DNA of 64,000 nucleotides from a gamma proteobacterium SS-5 (lineage in GTDB: Bacteria > Pseudomonadota > Gammaproteobacteria > Chromatiales > Chromatiaceae). The notes below the pieces were generated by a model, which saw only the letters and a program-made list of their open reading frames with translations, did no database searches and was not told the DNA's origin. Shown piece by piece: positions 40,921-49,552 of this stretch. The stretch's first letter is position 1; each line of letters starts with the position of its first letter. Position numbers and translations under genes: made by a program. The DNA lies in contig CP032508.2 in assembly GCA_009497875.2 (NCBI GenBank), positions 2,046,001 to 2,110,000 on the forward strand. Direction: 5' to 3'.

Positions 40921-42775
40921 ACCCTCTGTCACCGTACAAATCCGCAACCCCCTGCGCGACATCCCGCACTACCTCGGCGTCTTTCAGATCTACCTGGGTG
41001 GGCGCATGTACCTGGTCTTTGCGCTGACTTTGGTGGCCGCCTTGGCAGAAGGGGTAGGTTTACTCATGCTACTGCCCCTGCTGCAAGGCCTCGGTGGCAG
41101 CGGCCTGGGCCAGGCGGGCCAAGCGCCATTGGCAGAAGGCGGCAGCCACAGTAGCGGCATCGCGCTTTGGCTAAACGAACTGCTAGCCAGCCTCGGCCTG
41201 GCGGACTCAACGCTGGCCGTACTGCTCATCATCACTGCCGCCTTCATCGTCAAGGGCATCATCACCTTCGGCGCCCTGGGCTATGCTGCCTACCTGCGCG
41301 GCAAATTGCTCCGTGAAGTCAAAGGCCGGCTGTTCGAGCACTACAGCCGCATGAGCTACGCCTATTACGCCAGCCGCGACACCGGGCACTTCATCAACCT
41401 CATCAACGCCCAAATCAACCTCATGCTGGCTGCCTTTGGCGCGCTGAGCCAACTGGGCGCCAAGCTGATCAACACCCTGATTTACCTCGCGCTGGCGTTT
41501 CTCGTCGCCTGGCGCTTCGGCCTCATGGCCTTGTTGCTGGGCATTGTCCTGCTCATGCTGTTCCGCTGGCTCAATGTCTCTGTGCGGCAACTCTCGCGCA
41601 AAGCCGCCCAAGAGAACGGTCGCTTGGCCAAATACCTCATCCAGACCCTGCACGCCTTCAAATACCTGACGGCAACGGGACAAATGCCCAAGCTCAAGCG
41701 CAGCATCACCGCCTCCATCAGCCGCCTGACCGGCTACGAAATGCGACGCGGCATAGCCGATGCCTTCACCCGCTCCGTCAGCGAACCCATTGCCGTAGTC
41801 TTCATCATGCTGATCGTCATGGCCCAACTGCTCTACTTCCAGCAGCCCCTGGCACCCATTCTGGTCTCCATCGTCCTGTTTTACCGGGCCATCAACAGCA
41901 TCCTGAGCATGCAGCAGAACTGGCAAGGCACCCTGGACCACATCGGCAGCTTGGAATTACTGCACAACGAATTCACCAACCTGCAGCAGCACCAGACCGC
42001 CGACGGCGAGCGCCACCTGGGCCCCTTCAGCCAAGGCATCCAGCTGAAAAATCTCCATTTCAGCTATGCGCCCAAGCTCGGGCATGTGCTGCAAGACATC
42101 AGCCTGCACATACCCGCGCAGAGCGCCGTCGCCCTGGTGGGAGAATCCGGAGCCGGCAAATCCACCCTGGTGGACCTGCTCAGCCTCACCCTCAAACCCA
42201 GCCATGGACAAATCCTGATCGACGGCATACCAGGCGACCAGATCCAAACAACCAGCTGGCGCCAACAAATAGGCTACGTCTCCCAAGAAACCGTGGTGTT
42301 CGACGACAGCATCGCCAACAACATCTGCCTCTGGCAGGGCGACCCCAGCCAAGACCCCGCATTGCTGGGGCAGATACAGGCAGCCGCCCGCCAAGCCCAC
42401 ATCGCACACTTCATCGAAACCCTGCCCGAAGGCTACCACAGCCTGGTGGGTGATCGCGGCGTGCGCCTATCCGGCGGACAGCGCCAGCGCCTGTTCATCG
42501 CCCGAGAGCTATTTCGACAACCCAGGCTACTGATACTGGACGAGGCCACCAGCGCGCTGGACTCCGAATCCGAACAGGCCATACAGCAAAGCATCGATGC
42601 CCTCAAAGGCAAGATCACCCTAGTCATCATTGCCCACCGCCTGTCGACCATTCGCGATGTGGACCGCATCTATGTCTTTGACCAAGGGCACCTGTACGAA
42701 CAAGGTAGCTACGAGGAACTGCGCGCAAGGCCAGATTCCCGCTTTGCCAAGCTCGTCGCGTTGCAGAAATTATGA
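40910..42775 (+). CDS. ABC exporter, MsbA-like half transporter (intact)
   Basis: 621 residues. Six membrane segments in residues 1-330, then an ATPase with Walker A GESGAGKST (411-419), signature LSGGQ (520-524), Walker B LLILDE (540-545) and H-loop AHRLS. The lumen loop after residue 60 is Gly/Ser-rich. A homodimeric flippase or exporter of lipid-linked material is likely from the fold and the glycan neighbourhood; the substrate is unknown. The 14029 copy is the frameshifted paralogue. An Rpn-like gene follows after 33 bases in both. Confidence 0.88.
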   Translation: MPPKPSVTVQIRNPLRDIPHYLGVFQIYLGGRMYLVFALTLVAALAEGVGLLMLLPLLQGLGGSGLGQAGQAPLAEGGSHSSGIALWLNELLASLGLADSTLAVLLIITAAFIVKGIITFGALGYAAYLRGKLLREVKGRLFEHYSRMSYAYYASRDTGHFINLINAQINLMLAAFGALSQLGAKLINTLIYLALAFLVAWRFGLMALLLGIVLLMLFRWLNVSVRQLSRKAAQENGRLAKYLIQTLHAFKYLTATGQMPKLKRSITASISRLTGYEMRRGIADAFTRSVSEPIAVVFIMLIVMAQLLYFQQPLAPILVSIVLFYRAINSILSMQQNWQGTLDHIGSLELLHNEFTNLQQHQTADGERHLGPFSQGIQLKNLHFSYAPKLGHVLQDISLHIPAQSAVALVGESGAGKSTLVDLLSLTLKPSHGQILIDGIPGDQIQTTSWRQQIGYVSQETVVFDDSIANNICLWQGDPSQDPALLGQIQAAARQAHIAHFIETLPEGYHSLVGDRGVRLSGGQRQRLFIARELFRQPRLLILDEATSALDSESEQAIQQSIDALKGKITLVIIAHRLSTIRDVDRIYVFDQGHLYEQGSYEELRARPDSRFAKLVALQKL

Positions 42776-42808
42776 CCCCGCCATCTCGAGACACTTTAGT
42801 GGATTGCC

Positions 42809-43804
42809 ATGGACCACGACCAGAACTACAAAAACCTCATCCTTGACTACCCTCGCGAAGCGCTCGCCTTTTTCGCCGCCTCTGAGGCGCAGGCTATTGA
42901 CGCGGGCGCAAGAATCATCCCAGTGCGCGAAGAACAACTGAAAGAACGCCTCGGCGAGCGCTTTCGGGAACTGGATGTCCCCCTGCTGGTGGAATGGAGC
43001 GATGGCCGGCGCAGTGCCATCCTCTTCGTACTGGAAGAAGAAACCGAGCCCAAGCGCTTCTCCATCCACCGCCTGGCCCACTACTGCCTCGACCTGGCCG
43101 AACTCTTCGACACCGAGCGCCTGGTGCCCGTGGTCATCTTCCTGCACCCCGGCCGCTATCTCGAACAGCTCCGGCTCGGCAGCGAAAACCGCGACTACCT
43201 CAGCTTCAGCTACCTCAGCACCGCCCTGTTCGCCACCCCAGCGCGCCAGTATCTCGACAGCCCCAACATCGTCGCCCGGCTCACGCTGCCCTGTATGGAC
43301 TATGCGCCCGAAGACAAGCTAGCCATCTACGCTGCCGCCACCCGTGGCCTGATGGAACTGGAACCCGACCCCGAAAGGCAACTCAAATATGCCGACTTTA
43401 TCGACATCTACACCGCCATGGACGACAATGAACTTGAGCGTTACCAGCGCGAGTATGCAGAGGAGAACAACGCCATGACCGCATTATCGGTACGATTCAC
43501 TGAAAAAGGCATCCAACAAGGCATCCGGTTAGGCCGGCAAGAAGGCCGGCAAGAAGGCCGGCAGAAAGGTCGGCAGGAAGGTCGGCTAGAAGGTCGGCTA
43601 GAAGGTCGACAGGAGGGCCGACAAGAAGGCCGACAAGAAGGCAAAGCCGAGTTGCTACTGAGTCTAATCAGTCGCAAATTCGGCCCCCAGGCGGCACAGG
43701 CACATGAAGCACAAGTCAGGCAGGCCGATCTGGACAGCTTGGAGCACTGGGCCGATCTCATCCTGACCGCCGAATCGATTGACGAATTGTTTGGAGAGAG
43801 ATAG
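42809..43804 (+). CDS. Rpn-like PD-(D/E)XK / DUF4351 protein (copy H, intact)
   Basis: 331 residues, the longest of the family because the linker has about ten QEGR-type units (roughly residues 238-275). The nuclease-like part (LDVPLLVEWSDGRRSAILF) and DUF4351 (SRKFGPQAAQAHEAQVRQAD) are intact. The GGCCGGCAAGAA-like repeats behind the linker can expand or shrink in frame, so linker length should vary between strains. Confidence 0.83.
   Translation: MDHDQNYKNLILDYPREALAFFAASEAQAIDAGARIIPVREEQLKERLGERFRELDVPLLVEWSDGRRSAILFVLEEETEPKRFSIHRLAHYCLDLAELFDTERLVPVVIFLHPGRYLEQLRLGSENRDYLSFSYLSTALFATPARQYLDSPNIVARLTLPCMDYAPEDKLAIYAAATRGLMELEPDPERQLKYADFIDIYTAMDDNELERYQREYAEENNAMTALSVRFTEKGIQQGIRLGRQEGRQEGRQKGRQEGRLEGRLEGRQEGRQEGRQEGKAELLLSLISRKFGPQAAQAHEAQVRQADLDSLEHWADLILTAESIDELFGER
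43475..43804 (+). CDS. Candidate internally started C-terminal Rpn product (copy H)
   Basis: AGAGGAG, nine bases, ATG at 43475; 109 codons including the long repeat linker. Confidence 0.45.
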   Translation: MTALSVRFTEKGIQQGIRLGRQEGRQEGRQKGRQEGRLEGRLEGRQEGRQEGRQEGKAELLLSLISRKFGPQAAQAHEAQVRQADLDSLEHWADLILTAESIDELFGER

Positions 43805-43867
43805 AGACTGAGCCCCATTGCGGATAGCCCCAATTAACCCAACCAATGACCAGCCGAAAGAGAACAG

Positions 43868-43893
43868 GTAATCGTGGTGCGCCCCCTATTATT
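43868..43893 (+). repeat. R1 dispersed repeat, copy 21
   Basis: Core GGTGCGCCCCCTATTATT. Followed by an 18-codon open end (FQTERDLQIAQALLPLVEG) of an unknown gene. First copy after the export core. Confidence 0.78.
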
Positions 43894-43969
43894 CCAGACC
43901 GAGCGTGACCTGCAGATTGCTCAGGCGCTGCTGCCGTTGGTTGAGGGCTGATGCGTTAGAATAAAACCT

Positions 43970-44260
43970 ATGAAACCATCTGAAGCACTAGAGTTGAACC
44001 GAGCAGCAGTTCGGCAAGTGGTCGAATCCCACCGCGCCCGCAATCCCCGTGTGTTTGGGTCAGTGGTACATGGCGAGGATACCGACGCTAGTGACTTGGA
44101 TATTCTTATCGACCCGACGGATGAAACCACCCTGTTCGACATCGGTGCCATTCGGCATGAGCTGCTGAATCTTCTTGGTGTGCCAGTGGATGTCGTCACC
44201 CCCAAGGCCTTGCCGGAAAAGTTAAGGGCCATGGTGCTTGCAGAGGCCCGCCCGTTATGA
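43970..44260 (+). CDS. MNT-type nucleotidyltransferase antitoxin (MntA-like, second type)
   Basis: 96 residues: NPRVFGSVVHGEDTDASDLD followed by ILIDP gives GSx(9)DxD. It differs in sequence from the 34634 type. ATGA overlap with a DUF86 HEPN gene. Intact and single-copy here. Confidence 0.85.
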   Translation: MKPSEALELNRAAVRQVVESHRARNPRVFGSVVHGEDTDASDLDILIDPTDETTLFDIGAIRHELLNLLGVPVDVVTPKALPEKLRAMVLAEARPL

Positions 44261-44619
44261 CGCGCGATCAGCAACGCATTGCAGATTATCTCGGCCATAT
44301 CCTCGAAGCCATCGAGCGAATTGATCAGTACACCGCGGAAATGGATGAAATGGGTTTCCTGAACAGCCCATTGGTGCAGGATGCCGTGATTCGCAATGTG
44401 GAAATCATAGGTGAGGCCAGCAATAACATCGAAAAGCGATATCCCGAATTTGCTCTGAAGCACCCGGAATTGCCACTCTCGTTCGCCTATCAGATGCGCA
44501 ACGCCGTAGCACACGGCTATTTTAAGGTCGATTTCGAGATCGTTTGGAAGACAATCAACCGTGATCTGCCAGGGTTGTATCGCCAAGTACGGTCAATTGT
44601 TGAAAATTCGGCTAAGTAA
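44257..44619 (+). CDS. HEPN toxin, DUF86 type
   Basis: 120 residues with RNVEIIGEASNNIEKRYPEF and the RNase motif RNAVAHGYFKVD (RNxxxHGY), followed by IVWKTINRDLPGL. This is the HepT/DUF86 form, silenced by AMPylation of the Tyr next to the His by its MNT partner in characterised systems; that Tyr is present. Confidence 0.87.
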   Translation: MTRDQQRIADYLGHILEAIERIDQYTAEMDEMGFLNSPLVQDAVIRNVEIIGEASNNIEKRYPEFALKHPELPLSFAYQMRNAVAHGYFKVDFEIVWKTINRDLPGLYRQVRSIVENSAK

Positions 44620-44636
44620 ATTTCATGTTCTGCTCG

Positions 44637-44882
44637 CATCGCCATGACCGCATTATCTGTACGATTCATTGAAAAAGGCATCCAGCAAGGTATGCGGTTA
44701 GGCGGGCAGAAGGCGAAGCCGAAATGCTAATGCGCCAAATTAGCCAAAAATTCGGCCCCCAGGTGGCACAGGCACATGAAGCCCAAGTCAGGCACGACGA
44801 TCTGAACAGCTTGGAGCACTGGGCCGATCACATCCTGACCGCCGAATCGATTGACGAATTGTTTGGAGAGAGAAGAAGCTGA
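44637..44882 (+). pseudogene. Rpn-like DUF4351 gene, C-terminal fragment (copy I)
   Basis: Homology starts at GCCATGACCGCATTATC, that is, at the internal start codon (44644) seen in other copies. A frameshift in the linker (GGCGGGCAGAAGGCG) separates it from DUF4351, so no complete product is left. Confidence 0.72.
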
Positions 44883-44936
44883 GACGGATCGCGGATGATC
44901 CAATTATCCCGACGCAATCACGTAGAAAGCAGACTC

Positions 44937-45236
44937 ATGCGCTTGAATCCGCAACAACATGCAGCCATTGTCAACACCTTTCTGGAGGTGTTCGGCAAGG
45001 GTGAAATTCGGCTTTTCGGCAGCAGAGTGGACGACGCACAGCGCGGTGGTGATATTGATCTACATGTTACGCCGGACGGGCGCCAGAATCTGGCGGACGC
45101 ACGCATCACCTTCCTTGCCCGGCTAAAGCGTCGCATTGGAGAACAAAAGATCGATCTCGTCATCGCATCCACTCCCCCCTGCGCCATTGATGACATCGCC
45201 CACAGGCAAGGAGTCTTACTATGCCAGCGCCATTAA
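44937..45236 (+). CDS. MNT-type nucleotidyltransferase (third type)
   Basis: 99 residues from ATG at 44937: IRLFGSRVDDAQRGGDIDLH with GS and DxD, then RRIGEQKIDLVIAS. Overlaps its HEPN partner by 16 bases. The minus-strand pair at 62318-63051 is the same type. Confidence 0.84.
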   Translation: MRLNPQQHAAIVNTFLEVFGKGEIRLFGSRVDDAQRGGDIDLHVTPDGRQNLADARITFLARLKRRIGEQKIDLVIASTPPCAIDDIAHRQGVLLCQRH

Positions 45237-45685
45237 TGCACTTGCTGGTGAGCATTCGGCAGATGATGCAGGCAGCAGATATCGACCATACCTTGCTGGT
45301 GGTAGCCAAGATTGATTCGGCCTGGCTTGCCGATTATGCAAATCAGCGTATCGTCAATAGCTTCCTGTTCAACTACATCAAGATTCAGGACAAGATTGGC
45401 AGCAAGTTGTTTCGGCTGCTATTACAACATTGGCGCGAAGATCAAGACGGCCTAACCATGCTGGATATGCTGAACAGGCTAGAGAAACTGCATATCATCC
45501 AAGATGTAGAAACTTGGGACAAGCTGCGTGAAATACGCAACGACATCACCCACGAATACCCTCAAGACATAGAAGTGCGCATCGGCAACATTCGCATGGC
45601 GCTTTCCGGTTACGAACAACTGAAGGCCATCATCTCCAATATTGAACAGGCCTTACAGCTGCAAGCTTCAAACCATGATGAATAA
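45221..45685 (+). CDS. HEPN toxin (third type)
   Basis: 154 residues, helical, with the motif REIRNDITHEYPQD (RNxxxH) near 110-123 and FLFNYIKIQDKIGSKLFRLL before it. Paired with the MNT upstream. The last two-thirds are duplicated at 48023-48347 without the start. Confidence 0.82.
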   Translation: MPAPLMHLLVSIRQMMQAADIDHTLLVVAKIDSAWLADYANQRIVNSFLFNYIKIQDKIGSKLFRLLLQHWREDQDGLTMLDMLNRLEKLHIIQDVETWDKLREIRNDITHEYPQDIEVRIGNIRMALSGYEQLKAIISNIEQALQLQASNHDE

Positions 45686-45985
45686 TGCCCTGGACGACAA
45701 TGAACTGGAACGTTACCACCAAGACTACGCAGAGGAGACCAACGCCATGACCGCATTATCGGTACGATTCACTGAAAAAAGCATCCAGCAAGGCATCCGG
45801 TTAGGCGGACAAGAAACCAAAGCCGAGTTGCTACTGTGTCAGATCCGTCGCAAATTCGGCCACCAGGCGACACAGACACATGAAGCCTAAGTCAGGCAGG
45901 CCGATCTGAACAGCTTGAAGCACTGGGCCGATCTCATCCTGACCGCCGAATCGATTGACGAATTGTTTGGAGAGAGAAGAAGCTG
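45686..45985 (+). pseudogene. Rpn-like DUF4351 gene, C-terminal fragment (copy J)
   Basis: Joined to the HEPN gene end: ALDDNELERYHQDYAEETNA then MTALSVRFTEKSIQQG from the internal ATG at 45747, with a stop (TAA, 45888) inside DUF4351 at AQTHEA. The rest of DUF4351 can be followed to 45985. Confidence 0.75.
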
Positions 45986-46042
45986 AGACCCATTGCAGAT
46001 AGCCCCAATTATCCCAACCAATGACCCGCCAAAAGAGAACAG

Positions 46043-46070
46043 ATAATCGTGCTACGTCCCCTATTCTTCT
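46043..46070 (+). repeat. R1 dispersed repeat, copy 22
   Basis: Variant GCTACGTCCCCTATTCTTCT, shared only with copy 23. Directly followed by the truncated Rpn gene. Confidence 0.8.
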
Positions 46071-46071
46071 A

Positions 46072-46740
46072 GACCTTATCAAAAGCAAAGCCATTACAGA
46101 CCTACAAGAGCTGCCGCAGGTCTTTCCTGTGGTCGTTTACAACGGCGAAGGGCGCTGGTGGGCTGCCCGGGATCTGGCCGACCTCATCGAACCGCTGCCT
46201 GGTGGACTGGCGCGCTGCCGACCAAGCCAAAAGCACTGGGTCATCGACGAAGGCCAACTGGCCCGAGAAACAACCCTTCCCGAGAACAACAGCTTCGCCG
46301 ACCTCATCCGGCTGGAAGCCAGCCCAGAACCCGAGGCCATGCGCCAAATCTTCGCTATACTGAGCCAACGGCTGCAAGACCCGCGCTACGCCAGCCTGCG
46401 CCGCGCCCTGGTTGTCTGGTTCAACCGCGTCCTCATCAAGCGCCTGGTACCCGGAACCCAAGTGCCCGAAGTCAATGACCTACAGGAGATCAACAACATG
46501 CTCGCCGAACGGGTTGTCCAGTGGACAGAACAGTGGAAATATGAAGGCCTTCAACAGGGCCTACAACAAGACCTGCACCAAGAAGCGGTCAACATGCTTG
46601 AGCGCCCGATCACCCGGCGCTTCGGCCCCCTGCGTGATGAAACCCGCTAACGCATCCAGACTGCCGACCTTGATCAACTGGAACGCTGGGTCGACAACAT
46701 ACTCGATGCCCAAACGCTGGAAAATGTTTTCAGTCAGTGA
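46072..46740 (+). pseudogene. Rpn family nuclease, 5'-truncated with premature stop
   Basis: Matches 38752-39714 from DLIKSKAITD onward; the first 98 residues with the catalytic D57, E76 and Q78 are absent. TAA at 46648 replaces the AAG codon after DETR. The linker is shortened (one GLQQ unit left). Confidence 0.82.
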
Positions 46741-46902
46741 ACGCATTATCTGGCGTGCTGCCCCTAACCCGACAGGGACGGAACCAAAAAGGCGGATCGC
46801 GAAAAACGCCAAGGGAGCGCAATGCACGCAAATAGTAGAAAAGTTGCCCATGGGTAGCCTGGATGGAGCGCAGCGGAATCCGGGGAGGGCAGGACACATT
46901 TT

Positions 46903-47095
46903 CCGAACGGTGAGAAATCCCTTGAGCATCTTTGGTAGGTTTCCTGACACAGGAGGTCTAACGCGCATAACGGCTGCAGCTGAGCGCCCGCCTCATCCTG
47001 GCCGACTCGGGCGGCGTGCAGAAAGAAGCCTAACCCAACATCCAGCATTTGCACCTTTACTAGCGCAGAAAAATTCGAGCCTAGCCCCTTTAATC
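46903..47095 (+). pseudogene. Remnants of a vapC end and a UDP-GlcNAc 2-epimerase (copy 1)
   Basis: 46903-46925 matches the last codons of the VapC at 47450. 46980-47033 encodes LSARLILADSGGVQKEA and stop, the conserved SGGVQKEA stretch of WecB-like UDP-GlcNAc 2-epimerases. The same order recurs at 47840-48020. At 46855 a GGATGGAGCGCAGCGGAATC REP-like motif is present; otherwise 46741-46902 shows nothing. Confidence 0.55.
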
Positions 47096-47135
47096 AAACG
47101 ATTATTCGCAGCGAGTTGCGGCACCGTAAATATTG

Positions 47136-47162
47136 TGAAATTAGTAAACTGTCACCGTAATT
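47136..47162 (+). repeat. R2 dispersed repeat, copy 3
   Basis: Same core as copies 1 and 2, 43 bases before the AbrB-type antitoxin. Confidence 0.75.
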
Positions 47163-47204
47163 GCGCAATTGTAATTTCATTTTTGGCATTTAAGGTATAT
47201 AGAT

Positions 47205-47453
47205 ATGACCACTGCAACGCTCACAACCAAAGGCCAGATCACCATCCCCAAGGAAATCCGCGAGCGGCTGATGCTGCACATCGGCGACAAGCTCGACTTC
47301 CAGCTCACCGAGCGCGGTGAAGTATTGTTGAAGCCGGTTACGCGTCGTGTTAACGAAGTCTTTGGGCGGCTAGGCAAAGCAGGGCAAAAGGCTCTGACAG
47401 CCGCAGAGATGGATGCAGCAATCCAACAGCGGATCGCCGACCGCCAAGCATGA
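47205..47453 (+). CDS. vapB: AbrB-type (SpoVT/MazE-like) VapB antitoxin
   Basis: 82 residues: TTATLTTKGQITIPKEIRER then LMLHIGDKLDFQLTERGEVL is the swapped-hairpin AbrB DNA-binding domain; the C-terminal half (EMDAAIQQRIADRQA) should wrap the toxin. Overlaps vapC by 4 bases. Confidence 0.88.
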   Translation: MTTATLTTKGQITIPKEIRERLMLHIGDKLDFQLTERGEVLLKPVTRRVNEVFGRLGKAGQKALTAAEMDAAIQQRIADRQA

Positions 47454-47854
47454 AAGCGATTGACACTAACGTACTGGTCCGCTTCTTGGTCAATGATGAT
47501 CCTGAGCAGGCCGAACGGGTCCGACAGCTCTTTGCGATCGCCGAGCAACAGCGCGATGCCTTTTATGTGTCGCTAATCGTATTGCTGGAGACAATCTGGG
47601 TATTGGAATCGGCCTACCAGATCCAGCGTACGGAGCTGATCGACGCGCTTGCTGATTTACTGCTGATGCCTGTCCTTCAATTCGAGCAGAGAGAGGCAGT
47701 ACAGGCCATGCTGAACATGGCGATAAACACCAACCTCGACCTGCCCGATGCGTTGATCGCCCAGAGCGCGCTCCTCATGGGTTGTGATAGCGTGCTGACC
47801 TTCGATCAGAAAGCTGCGCGTCACCTCGGCTTCGAACGGTTAGAAATCCCTTGA
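47450..47854 (+). CDS. vapC: VapC (PIN) toxin, AbrB-partnered
   Basis: 134 residues: MKAIDTNVLVRFLVNDDPEQ with D5, SLIVLLETIWVLESAY with E, LDLPDALIAQSALLMGCDSV and LTFDQKAARHLG with the remaining acids. All expected PIN residues are there. Single intact copy; only its last codons recur at 46903. Confidence 0.88.
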   Translation: MKAIDTNVLVRFLVNDDPEQAERVRQLFAIAEQQRDAFYVSLIVLLETIWVLESAYQIQRTELIDALADLLLMPVLQFEQREAVQAMLNMAINTNLDLPDALIAQSALLMGCDSVLTFDQKAARHLGFERLEIP

Positions 47855-48020
47855 ACATCTTTAGTAGGTTTCATGACACAGCATGTCTCAGGTGCATAAC
47901 GCCTGCAGATGAGCGCCCGCCTCATCCTGGCCGACTCGGGCGGCGTGCAGAAAGAAGCCTAACCCAACATCCAGCATTTGCACCTTTACTAGCGCATGAA
48001 AAAATTCGAGCCTGGCCCCT
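47855..48020 (+). pseudogene. UDP-GlcNAc 2-epimerase remnant (copy 2)
   Basis: 47908-47962 repeats LILADSGGVQKEA and stop with its flanks (CAACATCCAGCATTTGCACC) as at 46980. It shows that the AbrB/VapC module sits inside a tandem duplication. Confidence 0.5.
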
Positions 48021-48022
48021 TT

Positions 48023-48347
48023 ATTCCTGTTCAACTACATCAAGATTCAGGACAAGATTGGCAGCAAGTTGTTTCGGCTGCTATTACAACATTGGCGCGA
48101 AGATCAAGACGGCCTAACCATGCTGGATATGCTGAACAGGCTAGAGAAACTGCATATCATCCAAGATGTAGAAACTTGGGACAAGCTGCGTGAAATACGC
48201 AACGACATCACCCACGAATACCCTCAAGACATAGAAGTGCGCATCGGCAACATTCGCATGGCGCTTTCCGGTTACGAACAACTGAAGGCCATCATCTCCA
48301 ATATTGAACAGGCCTTACAGCTGCAAGCTTCAAACCATGATGAATAA
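48023..48347 (+). pseudogene. HEPN toxin, 5'-truncated duplicate
   Basis: Matches 45361-45685 from FLFNYIKIQDKIGSK onward, base for base as far as I can see. It keeps REIRNDITHEY but has lost the first 46 residues and its MNT partner. A frame from ATG at 48069 in the same phase could give 92 residues. Confidence 0.78.
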
Positions 48348-48647
48348 TGCCCTGGACGACAATGAACTGGAACGTTACCACCAAGACTACGCAGAGGAGA
48401 CCAACGCCATGACCGCATTATCGGTACGATTCACTGAAAAAGGCATCCAGCAAGGCATCCGGTTAGGCGGACAGGAAGCCAAAGCCGAGTTGCTACTGTG
48501 TCAGATCCGTCGCAAATTCGGCCACCAGGCGACACAGACACATGAAGCCTAAGTCAGGCAGGCCGATCTGAACAGCTTAAAGCACTGGGCCGATCTCATC
48601 CTGACCGCCGAATCGATTGACGAATTGTTTGGAGAGAGAAGAAGCTG
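48348..48647 (+). pseudogene. Rpn-like DUF4351 gene, C-terminal fragment (copy K)
   Basis: Almost identical to copy J, with the same early stop after AQTHEA or TQTHEA and the same junction to the HEPN gene; internal ATG at 48409. HEPN end and Rpn fragment were duplicated together. Confidence 0.75.
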
Positions 48648-48705
48648 AGACCCATTGCAGATAGCCCCAATTATCCCAACCAATGACCAGCCAAAAGAGA
48701 ACAGA

Positions 48706-48732
48706 TAATCGTGCTACGTCCCCTATTCTTCT
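48706..48732 (+). repeat. R1 dispersed repeat, copy 23
   Basis: Same variant as copy 22 (GCTACGTCCCCTATTCTTCT). Duplicated together with copies J/K. Confidence 0.8.
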
Positions 48733-48764
48733 ACGCGCAGCGGCTTGCTGCACCGAAAAATAGT

Positions 48765-48790
48765 GAAATTAGTAAACTGTCACTGTAATT
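48765..48790 (+). repeat. R2 dispersed repeat, copy 4
   Basis: Core TTAGTAAACTGTCACTGTAA. Ends 24 bases before the UPF0175 gene. Confidence 0.72.
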
Positions 48791-48813
48791 CAACTTTCAG
48801 AAGGCGCCCAGCA

Positions 48814-49068
48814 ATGCAAAACACCATTGAAATAACCTGTCCGCAAGAAATTTTGCTGGGCTTGCGCCTGGATGCAGATCAATTTGCCGACCTTATCAAG
48901 GAAGAAGCTGCTGTGGCTCTATTTCGTGAGGGGCGCCTATCGTCGGGCATGGCCGCTAGTTGGCTTGGCGTTCCGCGGGCCCATTTTCTTCTCAAGGCCA
49001 TGCGGGCAGGCGCAAATCTGCTTGAAAACAACGAGGATGATTTTCTTAGGGAGACTTCCTTGCTGTGA
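48814..49068 (+). CDS. UPF0175 family antitoxin, second type (copy 2)
   Basis: 84 residues, three differences from the copy at 20194 (for example LIKEEAAV, KAMRAGANLL). Upstream context differs: R2 here, R1 there; downstream an R1 follows in both. Confidence 0.82.
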   Translation: MQNTIEITCPQEILLGLRLDADQFADLIKEEAAVALFREGRLSSGMAASWLGVPRAHFLLKAMRAGANLLENNEDDFLRETSLL

Positions 49069-49547
49069 TCGTTTTTTCCAACACCACACCTTTCATTGCA
49101 CTTTCCAGCATTGGCCAGTTAGAACTTTTGCCAGCGTTGTTTGATAAGGTGCATGTTGCCGAGTCTGTTGCCAGTGAATGTGCTGAGGGTGGACGAATCC
49201 TCGTTCCGGATCTTTGGACGCTGTCGTGGGTTGTTCAGGTTGCAGATGAAGAAACATCGACATTACCCATTCTGTTCGAACTTGATCGGGGCGAAAAACA
49301 AACCATCGAACTCCCCAGAAAATGCAATGCAGACAGAGTAATCATCGACGAGCGCCTGGGTCGCCGCGTGGCTGAATATCTACAATTGAAAGTGACAGGC
49401 ACCTTGGGTGTACTGGCAAAAGCCAAGGACATTGGACTGATACCCTCATTCAGTGAAGCCGCGCAAACCATGAGGGAACAAGGGATCCATTACAACGCCG
49501 GCTTGGTGGCGCGGATTGCACAACGCCTAGGCGAAATATCACCATGA
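49065..49547 (+). CDS. DUF3368-type PIN toxin, second type (copy 2)
   Basis: 160 residues, about 95 percent identical by eye to 20445, again with N6 at the first metal position; differences include RGEKQTIELPRKC for RGEQQTIGLARKC. Complete. Two near-identical, both intact, pairs should cross-neutralise. Confidence 0.82.
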   Translation: MIVFSNTTPFIALSSIGQLELLPALFDKVHVAESVASECAEGGRILVPDLWTLSWVVQVADEETSTLPILFELDRGEKQTIELPRKCNADRVIIDERLGRRVAEYLQLKVTGTLGVLAKAKDIGLIPSFSEAAQTMREQGIHYNAGLVARIAQRLGEISP

Positions 49548-49552
49548 AATGG

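Noticed and set aside
43540-43650. Tandem GGCCGGCAAGAA-like repeats as a separate element
   Set aside because: They encode the QEGR linker of the Rpn-like protein in frame and occur in all family members in varying numbers.
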